Assembly: GCA_023079485.1 (NCBI GenBank)
Contig: CM041083.1
Coordinates: 143,420,052-143,484,051, forward strand
Reading direction: 5' to 3'
DNA length: 64,000 bases
From: Archilochus colubris
Taxonomy: Eukaryota; Chordata; Aves; Apodiformes; Trochilidae
The position numbers were made by a program, and so were the translations under genes. A model generated the notes under the pieces. The model worked only from the letters and a program-made list of their open reading frames with translations, was not told the DNA's origin and ran no database searches. Positions 25,761 through 39,191 of the stretch are shown one piece after another (the first letter of the stretch is position 1; each line of letters starts with the position of its first letter).

Positions 25761-28700
25761 TGTGTGCAAAGTGTAAGTTTGAGCACGGCAGAAAAATGAC
25801 CAATCCAGCTGAAGTCCCAAATATCTGCAAGTGCTGATCATGTGTTGGACTGATTTTCATTTAATTTGGATTGGTGTTAATAAAAAATGGCTTACACAGA
25901 GTCACAGAAGTTACAGTGCTGTGATACATGTGAGATTACAATTAAATGAGATGCATTTTTTAATGCTTTAAATCTGTAATACCCATATCAAGATGCTACA
26001 AATCAATAGCTGGTTCTTCTATAGGACATTTACAAATCTAATACAGACATAGGCCTGATCCTTCAGCAGAATTGTACCAACCAGCATAAGCCAAGGATCT
26101 GTCATGAAAGGAAATTGGGTACAGAGTATAATGAGATTATTCATTGTGATACGGATAGAGAGTGTGATGAGATATCATGACTATATTTCATTCTGCTGAG
26201 AAAAGACTTGATCTATACGAAAATTAATCTAGTAGAGTAATTACAATCTGCTTACCTAAACCCCTTTCCCCATCCAAACACTTTTAGCCTGATTAGGAAA
26301 GAAGGAGAAAATCCAGCTAGGGTGTTTCAGAAACAATCTCAAAAGAGTTTTACATTTTTTTGGAAAGAAATATATATGTCCTGCCAATAGTTTTTTTAGT
26401 TGACAACAATAGGTCAATGTACAATTAGCCAAATGAAAAACATATATTACTTTAAGTTCTGCTCCTTTCTTTGTTTCTCTGTCCCTTCTCCCTTATCTAT
26501 TTTTTTTAGTTCGTTTTCCTTTGATGTCCCCTTCTCTTTCATGCACAGCTGTTTCTTGTCCATTTATTCCCCCTCACAACATCTGTAGAAATAAGAGGAG
26601 AATATCCTGGGAAGAGAATGAGAAAGTTAGGTATTTTCTGAATAGAGTGACCCGGAGCTTGAATCTGTGCTGTTTTAGCCTGCAAAATGTTCCCATTGAT
26701 TCAGAAAGCAGAAGCATCAGTCATTGGAAAGGCAGACAGAGCCTCTGTTTCCATAACACTGTGTATTACTCTCTGTTCTGAAAAAAGGATTTAATGAACA
26801 TGAGCATCTGGCAGATCTAATGCACTGAAGAGGATGGGAAAGTTAACCTGAAGATTTGACCATCAAGGCATGCTCTGGTTTGAGAGTGGGTCCAGCAAAT
26901 TATGCTCCATTACAATGTTGAGCATTTTCTGAGGTCAAACTAAGCATTTTATTTTCAAAGTTGACTACCAAATACTTGGCAAAATACTCTGGTTTAAATG
27001 ACAATATACTCCCTAAAATTATTTGTACAAACCTAGAAATCATAAAATCTGTTTTCTGTAGGTACAAATAAATATCATGTTCTAGGAACACCTGGAAATG
27101 AACCTGTGACAGAAATTTAATGAACAGACATCTAAATCCTGCTGTTTTGGAATTCAAAATATGTCTTGGTAAAACATCCTATTTTCTTTCTCTATTTTTC
27201 CTCAGATATGAGCTTCAACCTTACATGATTTCCCATCTGCAGTCTATAATTGAAAAGAGTCCTATCTGAACTTTTGGATTTAAATGACTTTATAAGTAAC
27301 TGAACAATGCTATTGTTTGGCTCATGCTTCATGCTTGACCTTCACTATGTACTTGTTGGTGCTCTAAGTAGAAAGCTTTTTCCACATAACAGACAAAACA
27401 CAATCCCCTTAATGTGTTTTCTCTTTCATAGTCCAAAACCTTTGATTTCTTTCTTATCATATTGTCTTACTGATCATAAGAAGACAGTGATTACATGAGG
27501 AAATCCCTAATGAACCTGAGAAAATATGTTGATATTTGGTCATGTTGTGGGGTAATCTTGCATAAAACACCAGGAAAATATGTAAAGTCTTCACCTTCAG
27601 AACACATCAAAACTTTGGTTTCTAAGTGAGAAAGGAAAGGCATGCAATTTCTGGCCTTATGTGTTCATATTTGAATGTAGTTTTGTTTTTCAATAGAATT
27701 AGTAAGCAGAGTTTACATATCACACTAAATATCTAATTACATGCACATATGTATAACTAATTACCATCCCTTTAATTTCTTTTCCTTAGGGCAACTGAGA
27801 TAATAATAGCATTTTTTTTCCATATTTTTTCAAGCTTTGTTGAGAGTCAAAAGACCCTTGGGCTACATGAAAATTAGAGAATTACATTAATTTATTTCTG
27901 TCCAATTAAGAGCATTTGAAAAGACCTAAACGTGACATTAAAGATCACCCTCATTGTATCTTTATTTTAATAAATGGGGACTTAGCTTGTCCTCCCTCAT
28001 GAAATGCATTAAAAAGTTTATATTAGTGTCATATATATCCTAGGATAGAGCTGCGAAGGCCCACGAGCCTCGACTGAATTTTTCTTGTAATAGGGATGAG
28101 ATCTTCCTTGCTGGTAATGAGGACAGGACAGCAGTCACTTTCAGCTTCTTCGTGGAGAAAAGTGGCTGGTCCATTGGGCTCTGTTTCCAGAATGTAAAGA
28201 GAAATCACCAGTTTGGAAGAACCTTTGAAAGAAAAAACGCCATGGCAGATCAGGGGATGTGTGAAAATTCTTCTGCTCCCTTTCTGTGACCTGTATGATT
28301 TCCCTTACAAATACAATGATTGACATGTGCAGAGATGAAAAAAACCCACCAAAACTCTTTCTTGCTCTCTGCAGTCTGATCGATCTCATTATATGCAAGA
28401 TGAGCCTAAAACCAAGCAGGTCTTTCACTTCTACTGACCACAGCATTTTGCCTGGGCTTACAGTCCTAGGGTGTTGATATTGTTGTCTAGTTTGAACTAC
28501 ACATATCCTTTCTGTTCTTGCTTGGGGAAAACAAGGTTCCTAGTGGCTTCCTAAGAAAATATATATTCCCTAGGAACTGATGAATTGCACCTCAAAACTT
28601 CAGTGGAGTTTTGGAAGTGAAATAACATCCATTTTGCTCATAACTTCTGGGTTGTTCCCTGAGCATCTGTGGCTGCTGGTGCCATTCTTTGGAGCTGGGG

Positions 28701-31700
28701 GAAAAGAGTGTGCGCAGGGCAATGTGATCCTGACTGTGTGTACCTGTTGCTTCAGTCAGGTAACTGCTGTCTGAACTTGTTCCTGCTCTTCTAAGTCACT
28801 GGTCTACTACGTGGACAGCAAAAACACCACCTCATGCAGTTCTGAATAACAAAAGTCCATAGCTTTGACCTTCATGACATTTAGGTTTATGGAGGGAGAG
28901 GAGTGAACTATACAGGAAAAATAGTTTCTTGTGGTAATAGCTTACTGTCTGCAAGCACTGGGGACTCCTGTTCCTTTTGTGAGAACGTTGGTGTTGAGAA
29001 ATGTATGCAATAGACTGTGGACAAGCTTGTATTTGTATAATAGACTTACAAAGTCAGGTTCAGTTCTGCCTTCCAGGAAAGTGGGGAGCAAAACTTCCAG
29101 TGGCTTCCATATGAGCACAGGCTCGTACTTCAATGCAATTCAGCATGTTCAAACACATATTACAATAACCTAATTGTAGTGTAATTCCTTCCAGCCACTA
29201 AGTGTTGCTTTAATTGTATAGTTCATATTTACTGTATGCTACAAGACCTTAATTTCCTTTAGATCTGTGACTTTCAGAGTGACAAGGCTATTGTTTTAGT
29301 GTGCCAGTACATCTACCATGATAGAAATGTCCCTCTGCATTTCTGGCAAGATGACAATGATTTGCAAGACCAGCTACTTAAAGGAAAAATTGTAAGACTG
29401 CAGAAGAGCTACTGGCATATATTCTTGTTGAGGGAAAATTAATCTCCCTATTGTGGTATGGGAGATGTTGGCTTAACAAACATTTTGAAATAGAAAAAAG
29501 TCCATTCACTGCTGAGCCTAGCAGATGAAAACAATAAAAATACTGAAAATTAACCAAGTGCTCAATCTCTAGAAAGAAATTTTTTTATTCAAAGATAAAA
29601 GCTTAAGAAACTGGATAGCTGCCAAAAAAAAAAACCAAAACCAAAACACCAAACCCAAAAATGCACAAAAAACCCAACAAAAACCAGAACAGCAGCTGAA
29701 AATGTATATACTCCTTTCAAGCTCTGTAGTCAGGGTCAGACCATTAATTATAGATGACAGCATGAGGTTTAAAAACAAATGGTTTCAATCTCACCTTTAG
29801 GCTGAAAAGAAGCAAATGTTTTATTTTCAGGGATCAGTACTCTGGCATGTTCTGGAAGGATTAAAATTATCAAAAACTGCAAGCAGGTGGCCTTTTGGGG
29901 CAAAGGTGGTTCTTGACATTCACTTCAGTAGCAGCAGGCTTAGTCTTCAGGCTTAATGATATCCTATTTGTATGATAATTTTTGCTAACAGTTCTTTATT
30001 TAAAGCTAAGCAGCATGGACACTAGTGTTTTTTAATTAAATATTAAATTTAATTTAATAAAATTAAACACAATACATATTTTAAATGTTTTTCTCCTCTA
30101 CCCTATTTCCTTATGTATTTAAATAGAAAAAAGCAAGCTAAATAAAAAGATGTGACTTTTTATTGTTATATACCTTCTTTTTAAAAACCTAGGACTCTGA
30201 CTCATTTGCCTAAACATAACCCGTAGAGACCTTTGATCTCAGGTATCTGCATAGGTCTGGACAATACAGTATTTATTGAAGTCCCATCTCAATCTGATCA
30301 GGCAGCCCATGTAGGAGGCCAAGCAGAACTACCTTGGGTAGATCAAGTGCCACTAATTGTTTGATTTAAACACTGGAACAAACTCTAGCACCTTATACAA
30401 GGTACAAAGAAGAGCAAAATCAGGTCTACTGTGGGTACTTGCTGAAATATGTGTATGTTTGCTTGCAAATGTAATTCAGACTCTATTCTCAAAACTGACA
30501 GCACAAATAGCCTTGTCTTCAAGAGATTCCTGGAAGTAATAATTTTTTGAAAAAATTGTTATAAACCAGTTATTTTAGAGACATACCTGTCTCTCTTTCA
30601 ATCCAGGCCAGTGCTTTAGGAACAGATGTATTCTATACTTCCTGCCCTCAGTCCTCCCCTGTGGAACTGCTCTCAACATACACAGTGTAATAACCAGGGG
30701 AATTTAGCCAAAAGGAGGATGGTAAAATCTTCTAGGAAGTTCCAGAATTCTTCTCTCATACTTTCATGAGCCACTTCTATCTGGAACTTTTTGTGGTGTG
30801 GTATGTTTGTTTTGGTTTTTGGTTTTTTTTTTTAAATATCCCTAAACAATCAACATTGATGAGTAATTTGCACTCTCAACTCTATCATCAGGTGTGCTGA
30901 GTAACTGCAGCATCTCCATTTACTATTAAGACATGAATTCTCCATGTGGAAACTTGCAGTTTTAGATGCTAATCAAGGGCCTTGATGTTCAGATGAGCGT
31001 ATGAAACATCCCTGAAAAGGCTCTAAAGTTTACAAGTCCTCAGGGAATTCTTGACGGTTTTGCATGATTAATGTTCCACACTGTGTGAAAGGAAATGCAA
31101 GGACTTAATTGTTGCTTTCTACAGAGTGCAGAAAAAAGGATTTCTTCCCTGTTCTGAAAGATCAGACACTTCAGCAGATTTATCAAGATGAATACAGGAT
31201 GCAGGTAAACTTCCCAAAAGTAGGGTAGTAGACTTTCTAGGAATCTAATGAGAACAGGGTAGTTCAAGATGGGAACATAACTGATATCATAATTCTTTTC
31301 TTTATCTGGGAAATTTTGCCATCTACCATCTACTAGCAGGTGAATAACTTTTTATTTAGGATCTTTTTCATAGGAAGGGATTATATCCCTCTATAGTTTA
31401 GGAAGAGCTGGAATGAAAGTGGAATGTACCTTTGAGAAATTCAGGAGTAGATGGTGGATGTTTCAAATGGCTAAATAATACCAGCTTCAAATGCTTACTG
31501 TTAGTTTTCTACACAAGGATGAGAATAAGGGAAGGAAGTACTGCCAAATATTTGCAAGCAGGGAAATAGAAGCTATCAAGACATCCTGCACACTGTTTTG
31601 GTTGCCAGGACACAGCATGAAGAACATCTTCTTCGTCTGCTTTGAGGAAGGGTAGGATTTTTTTTTTTTTTTTTTTTTTTGTGCTCTGAGGATATTTTTT

Positions 31701-34700
31701 GGCTCTAGAAGAGGGTATTAGTCTATAGGAGGCATTGCACATGGCCTGTGTTCTCTCACAAATTCTAAATATTGTGAATCTTTAGACTGAAAGTCACAGA
31801 CAACTTCAGTACCTGTGACTGCAGGAGCGAAGGGTTTGTCTGCCACTGGGTAGGTGTTTGCTGTGCAAGATTTGTGGATACCACAGCAGAGTTCTAGCTG
31901 ATAAGCAAAAATTAGAGTGCTCTGTAATTTCATGACTTTATTGTCCTTAAAGTGCAATCAGTACAAACAGTGCCAAAACTGCAAACACTGAGAACATTTA
32001 GAACACCGAGAACTGCAAACAATAGGAGTTTAAATTAAAGGATGGGAGAGACTGAACTCAATAGCTTGGAGCCAAGAAAAGGTTCAGAGCTGTAGTGAAA
32101 AAATCTATTTTCTCCTTGTGGGCCACTTGCAACTCAGGATGGTAAAACACAGTATCTGCCTTGAGTGTTTGCATCCTGAGTGCTGTCCCCAGGGTCTTAT
32201 TGGAAAAAATTTTGCTCTAGGTAGGCAATTTCCTCAGTGTGTATAAGATGGAGATAATCAACCTTGTGTTTGCTGAAGTGACAAATCCAAGACAGCACTT
32301 GCTGTCTATTTATTTTCCTCATGCGCTGGCAATTAATTTTCATATTTCTTTTTATCTGTCCTCTGTTTTATTGAAAGCCTCTTTCTCTTAATTCTTGGGT
32401 CGGGAATTCTTTTACCCCTGAGGCATCCAGTCATGTTTTGCTTTAGAAATGCTGAGAAAATCTACAAATGCTTCCTCTTTTTATTTTGTTTTTCAAACTC
32501 TCATGTTGCAGGTGTTACAAAGGTTGACTCTGGAGTTTTTTATAAATCGAACATTTTAAGTAGAGATGTGATAAGTCAGGAAAATCAACAGAAATATATT
32601 CTTATTTGGACTGGCTGCATGTTTTCAAACATAATCTTTTCATTTGGAAGTTCAGGAATGTCTTCAGAGTCTCCTAGTCTTCAATAACCTTTAGAGGGTT
32701 GGGCTTTATCCGCCAGTCTTTCATCTTGTACTCCTTATGTTTTCACATTGCAACCTGAGTTTGCTGTCAGAATACCAGTTACTAGTGCTTTGCTGCTGCA
32801 TCTCATTTCTTTCAGTGATGTGTGAGGCCTTGTGATCACTTCTATTAGTGTCTCTGTAACAGAGGTTAAGCTGTAGATAGAGTTCTCGTGAAACCAGGCA
32901 ATAGTCTTACTCAGAGAGTCGTGATGTTTAGGAGTAACCTGTGGGGCAATACAGCAAGCTAATGCCTAAGAGCCCTCCAGCAAGGTATGTACTATTGATA
33001 ATCATTAAAATAATTTGGAAGAATGCAGCCACCTTTTTGGGAATCAGAAAGGAGACAGCAGTAGCTCTTTTTTAAGCACTGGAGTCCTACCAAAAAACTT
33101 TTTATTCCTCATTCCCTTCTGTGTCAACTATTCTTAGCCCAGAGTTCATGGAGTCAATAATGCTGCTTTGTAGTTAGTTTTAGGCAGCGTGCCTCTGTCT
33201 GTGTGTGCACACATCTGGACATGTGTGTGTGTAATTACAATCCTTGTGCCTTGCCAGTGGTACTGGGCAATACGTTGCCTAACTTTTTGGAGAATGTGGA
33301 AATCATACTGACATGTGATTATTATTTTTAACCAAAAATAAAAAAGAACCTGAGATTTATGGTAAAGAAAAGAGGACTGGCTGAATAGATTTTACTGAAA
33401 TATGCATTGCTGGAATTTCTAGTGAAAAGAAAATACTCTTCTAAGATCCATCCAAGTGGCAAGCTCACGTGGACTTTCTGAATTAATACCCAGGGTGAAA
33501 AAACTCAGTCTGTATTTTGTACATGGTCTAGAGTAAGACATTCTCAGCTCACGAATGTCCTCTGATAATGCTGAGGTGAAAAAAATGGGATGGCTCTGGA
33601 AGGGGGGTACACTTGGAGTTAGAGGAAGAAGTTAGAAGTAAGAAATTAAATGACAGGACTGAGAACTCAGCAGCACAAAATATGCACATTTTGCAATCAG
33701 ATGAAATACTCCAAATAGACAGCTATGATCATTATGCAGAGAGTGTGATTTACTCTTGAAAAAGCAGAGTGAATCTCAGAGGAATCCACATGAAAGAACA
33801 ACTATTAGGCTCATGCATCCAGGAGGAAGAACCCATCTATATCCCCTCTTGTATCAAACAGCTACAAGCAGTCAAGTCTGAACTGTTGAACAAATAAAGT
33901 GTTAGAGCAGATTACCACCAGGGACAATGAATCTGCCGAAAACAATTTGGGGAAATGTCTTAATGAACCAGAAAAGCATGTGGAAGGATGAGGAAAATAA
34001 GATGAAACCACAGAATCTAAGTTAGAGCTAACAGGGACTCTGCCTGTAATGAAGGAACCAAACTTGAGTCCCATCTCCAAGGTCACTTTGGCTGCCTCCC
34101 AGGCTCCTGTCAGGGTAAAATCTGAGAACATGTCTGTCCCCTCCAGTGCTCTGCCTTCCATGTAAGGGGAGCCCTGGTATGCAGGCAGCACAGGAGTCAC
34201 TAAGCACAGTCAGAAGGAAAAGAAGTGATGTGTGGGGCCCACCTTCTCTGCAGACTTGATCCAGTTTAATGGCATTTGAGATAAATGCTTCTGACTTTCT
34301 GCAGATGGATTGACTTTATGAAAACAACAATCTCTTTGTCAGCTGGAGTTGTTAACAGAGTTATTAATAGCAAGTTATCAATAAAGGAGTAATATACTGC
34401 TGGCTGGCTTGATTACAGTATTTCCATAATATACTAATTATTACAGGTACCTTATTTTTGTCTACTGGTTAGGTTTGTAAGTTTAAACCATTGACAATGA
34501 CCTTGACAAATACAATGAATAAAATATGGACACCTTATAGTATTATTAAAATTATGACTGACCAGGGCTATGTACATAAATATATGGCCAAAATTACTTC
34601 AACAGAGAACATGTGATATATAACACCACAGAAATGTAAAAGTTTAATGCATGGAATAAAGTATTCTTATAACTTTTGCATTCACTCTTATCAATTTCTG

Positions 34701-35949
34701 TCTCCAAAAACTTTTTTGTCTTTCTGTAGATTTCAAAATAATTATATGTCAAATATTTGGCCTGATTCTTCATTACATCATAGTTTTGGTGCTGAGCAGT
34801 AGCTGTCAAAGTACTCGTGACATAGTCCTATTCTAAGTAACACATCACATGGCAAACTCATAGAGGGTACATCTGAGCCCTGTACAAAGAAAATCATCAA
34901 ACTTCTTTCCTGATTCTGGCTGGAACTGTAGCGTTACAGCAGTTTTGGTAAAGATTAGAGTGCCAAGCTTTAAATTAGTGATTTAAGACTAATTGTGCAT
35001 AGTTCAGTATGCACCTGATATGGAGGTTATGTTTCCCTTTATTTCATAGTGAAAAATCTTTGAGAATATATTGAGTTCTACATATTGCAACAAATGCATT
35101 TCCTATACAAATGTTTATTATTTAAGTTCTGCTTTCCAATAGAGAATTGAGAGTCAGTGAAAACTATAGATTTCTGTAGACAGATCTCTTGTGCTGCAGC
35201 AATTTTTTTTACAGCAAAGAGAACACCATGAAACAAAATCCACTGCAGTCACTGGCAACTAAGATTAACAGCTCAGGTGTCAATTGTGTTGCTGACACAT
35301 TTTAGCTTGGAGTTTGGCTGAATGCCCCAGCTCATTTCACAAAACCCTCTCAAACAGTAACGTTCAGATTGTAGCAACTTTCACCTTCTAACCATCTGGA
35401 CGAGATGATGAATAAGCAACCAGGAAGGTAAAAGGCCCCAGAACTTCAAAACTCTCTTTTGATCCTTGGAGTAGTTGGGTGCACTGCAAGAGGGTCTCTT
35501 GCTAGGTAAGTGAGGACATACCTGGTAGGCACAGGCCACTCACCATTTTAGAAAAAAAGATGCATTTTCTCACTTGATCAATTTACCATCCAACTGCTGT
35601 ATCTCCAGTGCAGCAATCCTGTTTCCAGACACACCAGATGGGAATAATGCCAGAGAACACTCAAAAGGCACTGTGCATTGAATAAAATAGGGAAATGCTT
35701 CCGAAATGCTTCCACATGATATGTGAATATCATACAGCTGTACAAGTTGCTGGCAGGTTAAGGTATTGGGTGTAGAAGCTCATGACAAAAACTAAGATCC
35801 TCAAGGCTGAGGTGCTGCACATTGTATTTGGCAAATCTTAAACACTTGTAGTTTAGTCATTCAGCTTCTCTCTCCCACCTGTGAACATTCTCCACTCTGA
35901 ATATTCATGTGTCATCTTAGGCTTGGTTACTGCCTCTTCACGTTCTTCA
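25761..35949. other. Unassigned AT-rich DNA, no repeat family recognised
   Basis: About 10 kb in which I recognise no gene, CR1 or LTR. It includes an almost pure A+T stretch near 30030-30065, a 23-base T tract (31658-31680) and a T-rich run near 30820-30840. Frames up to 112 codons (33862-34200, minus) and 101 codons (28141-28446, minus) carry no motif I know. Confidence 0.5.
31658..31680. repeat. Poly-T tract (23 bases)
   Basis: An uninterrupted run of 23 T with no recognisable retroposon body attached. Probably a length-variable homopolymer. Confidence 0.95.
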
Positions 35950-35959
35950 TGGTGGGTGC

Positions 35960-36306
35960 CGTGACTCACGTTGCCTGCCTCAGACTCCTTTCTCCTTGTT
36001 CCCCCACAACCCCTCACATAACCTCCCCCACACCAAACACACCTCCCTCCATTCATTTCCTGCAGACTTCTGCGGGCGGTTGCTAGGCTGTTTTTCTTTT
36101 GCAACACCCCCCAGGAACGTCACAACTTGCTGTCCTCATTCCCTAATGAGCCATCTGCGATGGGGAGCTCCTCCCCTACTCCCCTGAGTCACCCTCTGCT
36201 ACGTCACAGCTGCCTCTGACCTCACTTCTCTCTCTGTAATGCCACCTACGAAACCTTCCCACAGAATCTGACACAGCGCTCCTCACTCTCCTTCCTGTGA
36301 CATCAG
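35960..36306. promoter_or_regulatory. Candidate enhancer or promoter with clustered AP-1 and CRE-type sites
   Basis: This roughly 350-bp patch is richer in G+C and CpG than its surroundings. It holds two perfect AP-1 sites: TGACTCA (35962-35968) and TGAGTCA (36185-36191). It holds two ACGTCA half-CREs (36117-36122 and 36201-36206, the second within TACGTCA), plus CRE-like TGACCTCA (36217-36224) and TGACATCA (36298-36305). CTTCCTG, an ETS-type core, directly precedes the last site. GTTGCTAGG (36079-36087) resembles half of an RFX X-box, and a GCAAC follows at 36101-36105. Such clusters are known in stimulus-responsive (CREB/ATF/FOS-JUN) enhancers and promoters. I see no TATA box or initiator that fixes a start site, and no gene to attach it to. 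The regulatory role is inferred from motif density only. Confidence 0.45.
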
Positions 36307-39191
36307 GATCCAGTGCATCATCCCTTTGGAGTTAATTTTGGCTCTCAGCGTTGCTGGTGCTGCTTATCCAGAGAAGAAAGTTTCTCAAGCGGGGCTCTTG
36401 CTGCCTCTTCATTCTCCATATTTACAGAAGGTTTGCAATCGGCTGGGGTGTGAGAGGTGCTCAGAGTGATGCTGAGCTCCTGACTGTCAGCAGGATTCAG
36501 AAACGGTGTCAGAGCATCTGCTACCCAGATCCTTTTCAGACAGTGTTGATGTGTGCCAATAGCAATCTGGTCACCGATAATCAGAGGATTATAAAATGGC
36601 CCCAAAGATGCGATCTGTGCTGGAGTTTAGTATAGGACAGCATAGGTTAAAAAAAACCCAAAATACCTTACCTTAAAAATACAAATGTGGTTATAAAAAA
36701 AAAAAATCATTCAGTCAGTGCAGTTTTGTGAGTGCTTTGAGAATATATGAAAGGCTGAGCTCAAAAGCTCTGTGAATCAAAATAAAGTTGCTGAAGAAAA
36801 CTGAACCGTTCCAAGGCCAGTAAGGTCAGAAACAACCACCCATCACTGCCTTCAAGAGAAATGATCCAAACTTATACCAAATGGGGCAAGCAGTTAAAAG
36901 ATGAGACCATGAAAAGGTGGGGCTGATTCAGTGGGTTTGCACGAGCTGTTGCACTGCTACACTGTTAAATATATTTTTTCAAATAGGGTTGTTTTTCTAT
37001 ACTGATTTCAAGAGCTTCACATACCTTTTAGTTAATAGCTTGTGTGTGGGACACTCTTAATAGCTCAACACTTGAAAGGTCCCTGTATGTATCAAATGCT
37101 ACCTTTGCATTTTATCATGCTAGTCTAAATCACTCTTGCTTTCAAATTTAAAAAAAAAAAGCAGCTAATTTTTTCAGAAATATTAACTGAAAGTAGTGTA
37201 TTCTTGTGAGGGCTGGCTTGTTACACCAATGCAAAAAAGATGAGTTGGTAAAATGGTAAATCTTTGGGGATTTTATGCTACACCTATATACGCAAGTAAC
37301 TAATTGTAATTTATACTATGAGTCAATACATGAGCACTTTGGACAGAGTAATGACATAAATATTTTTTAAAGCATGACTACGTGAAGCAAGTTTATTCTG
37401 GTTAATTCCGAGCTCTGTTGTAGAGTGCTGTTGTAGAGTGTTCCCAGATTTGCCTGGGAACAGGCTACAAAAAGCATACATATTCCATAACTCTTACACT
37501 TCCTGCTATAAAAAGCTACAGAACAGCCTCCATGTGATGCTATCCACAGGGACACTACAAATGCATGCTGAAATCTTATTTCTTAATTTAATTTTCAAAT
37601 CTCCACTAGGTAAGGTTTGTACATCTTATCTCCCCTACACCTACATTTTGGTGCAAGTTCATTTGACCTTTCACTAACACAATTTGCACCCCTTGTCCAC
37701 AAGAAAGAAAACAGAATGAGCAAGTTGTATAAGGCCTTATTTCTTCTGATTAAACCAGTAGACTTTTATACTTCATCTCATTTAAGACAGGTGCCTCTTT
37801 CTGCTGCATGATGACAGAGCTACACTCTGAATCAGGGATTTCTGCTAGATGCCTATGGTGATACATGGAGATGTGGGTATTTTAGAGTAGAAATTGAAAA
37901 TAAAAAAGTGCTTTGCCCAGATAACTGCTTTAAAGGAAATGCTGCACTTCCATCAGAAGTTTAAAAGCATGTTAATGTGAAAAGGCATGGAAAATATATA
38001 AATCCTTTAGCTGTCAGGACAACCAATAATAGAGTTCAGGATCAGATAAAGCAGGACACAGAAGAATTTATCATGAATAAGATATAAATTGCCGAAGCCA
38101 TCTGATCACTCAAGAAATGTCTGCAAAGCTAACTTCTGTAAGAGCTGCAAAAGGAGCTATTCCAGTCCTCTGAGTCCATTTACAGTCAAAACCAATTACT
38201 TAACTATGTATTCCCTTAAAAGGCTGGCTACCTTCCATGTTTCAGGTAAATTTCTGCTTTATTATAGCTGTGTGGCAAAGTCTACGAACAACAAATCAGC
38301 TTATACCGGTGTTTTCAAGTAACAGCATTTTTTTTTCCTTCTCCACAATTTCATTTTTAAACACTTAGTAAAATATTTATGTGTGAAAGAGAACAATTTA
38401 AACAGTGCCTCTCCCACGGATTCTATAAACCCAGTCAAGTCTGAATGTTCTTATATGTTCACATTATGTGTTTTTTCTTTACAAGCTGACACAGTCAAGG
38501 GTGTGTGTATGACTATTTGAGCTGTTTGTTAAGTTCAACCAGTGTTCACCTTTTTAGGGATGGTTGATGCTATTGGCTTGCCAGTAAGCTATTATATGCA
38601 TATACCTGAATGCCATTTATGGGAAGATGAACAGCATAAAACATGAATTCCGTTTTTACACAGAAATAATCAGTTTATTCCTATTCAAACATATCCCATC
38701 CCCAGAACAAAAAACTACTATCTAGCTCCTGCCACTGCCATCCTACGGATTCAGCTCATGCAATCAGGAGAGCAAAGGAGACCTCCTGTACCAGTTATAT
38801 GTGCTTTAGGAGCAAAATGATTCATGCTAATTTGTCACACAAATGAATGAACGAAGGGTCCAAAAGGATTCTTATAAAGTCAATAGTTTTTCAGCCTAGA
38901 GAAAGGTCCCTAATTTTACATAAGAGAAGTACTGTCTAAGCACTGTAGAACATGGCAGGGAGATTTGTGGAGAACTGAGGAGCTAAGTACAGCCTATGCT
39001 TAGAAAAATCTACCTTCCAGTAGGTCAGAAATGAATTTTACTTCTGTCTCTTCAATGCCTTCTACCTGTGGACCTGAGGCTGGAGGACCCCAACTATGGA
39101 CTCTCATTCAAAACTCAAGCTCAAGTCATTCTTTTGTCTGAGATATCTGAGATCACCACTGATGGGACAGCAGAGTGACAGAAAAAATGGA
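36307..39191. other. Unassigned DNA
   Basis: No gene was recognised. The first 300 bp beside the AP-1/CRE patch contain an 86-codon minus-strand frame (36345-36605) and a 94-codon plus-strand frame (36351-36635). They overlap almost fully and neither matches a family I know. The rest is AT-rich, with A runs near 36694-36706 and 37150-37160. Confidence 0.5.

Noticed and set aside
33862..34200. 112-codon minus-strand frame in a somewhat GC-richer patch
   Set aside because: No known motif or repeat signature; chance is the simplest reading.
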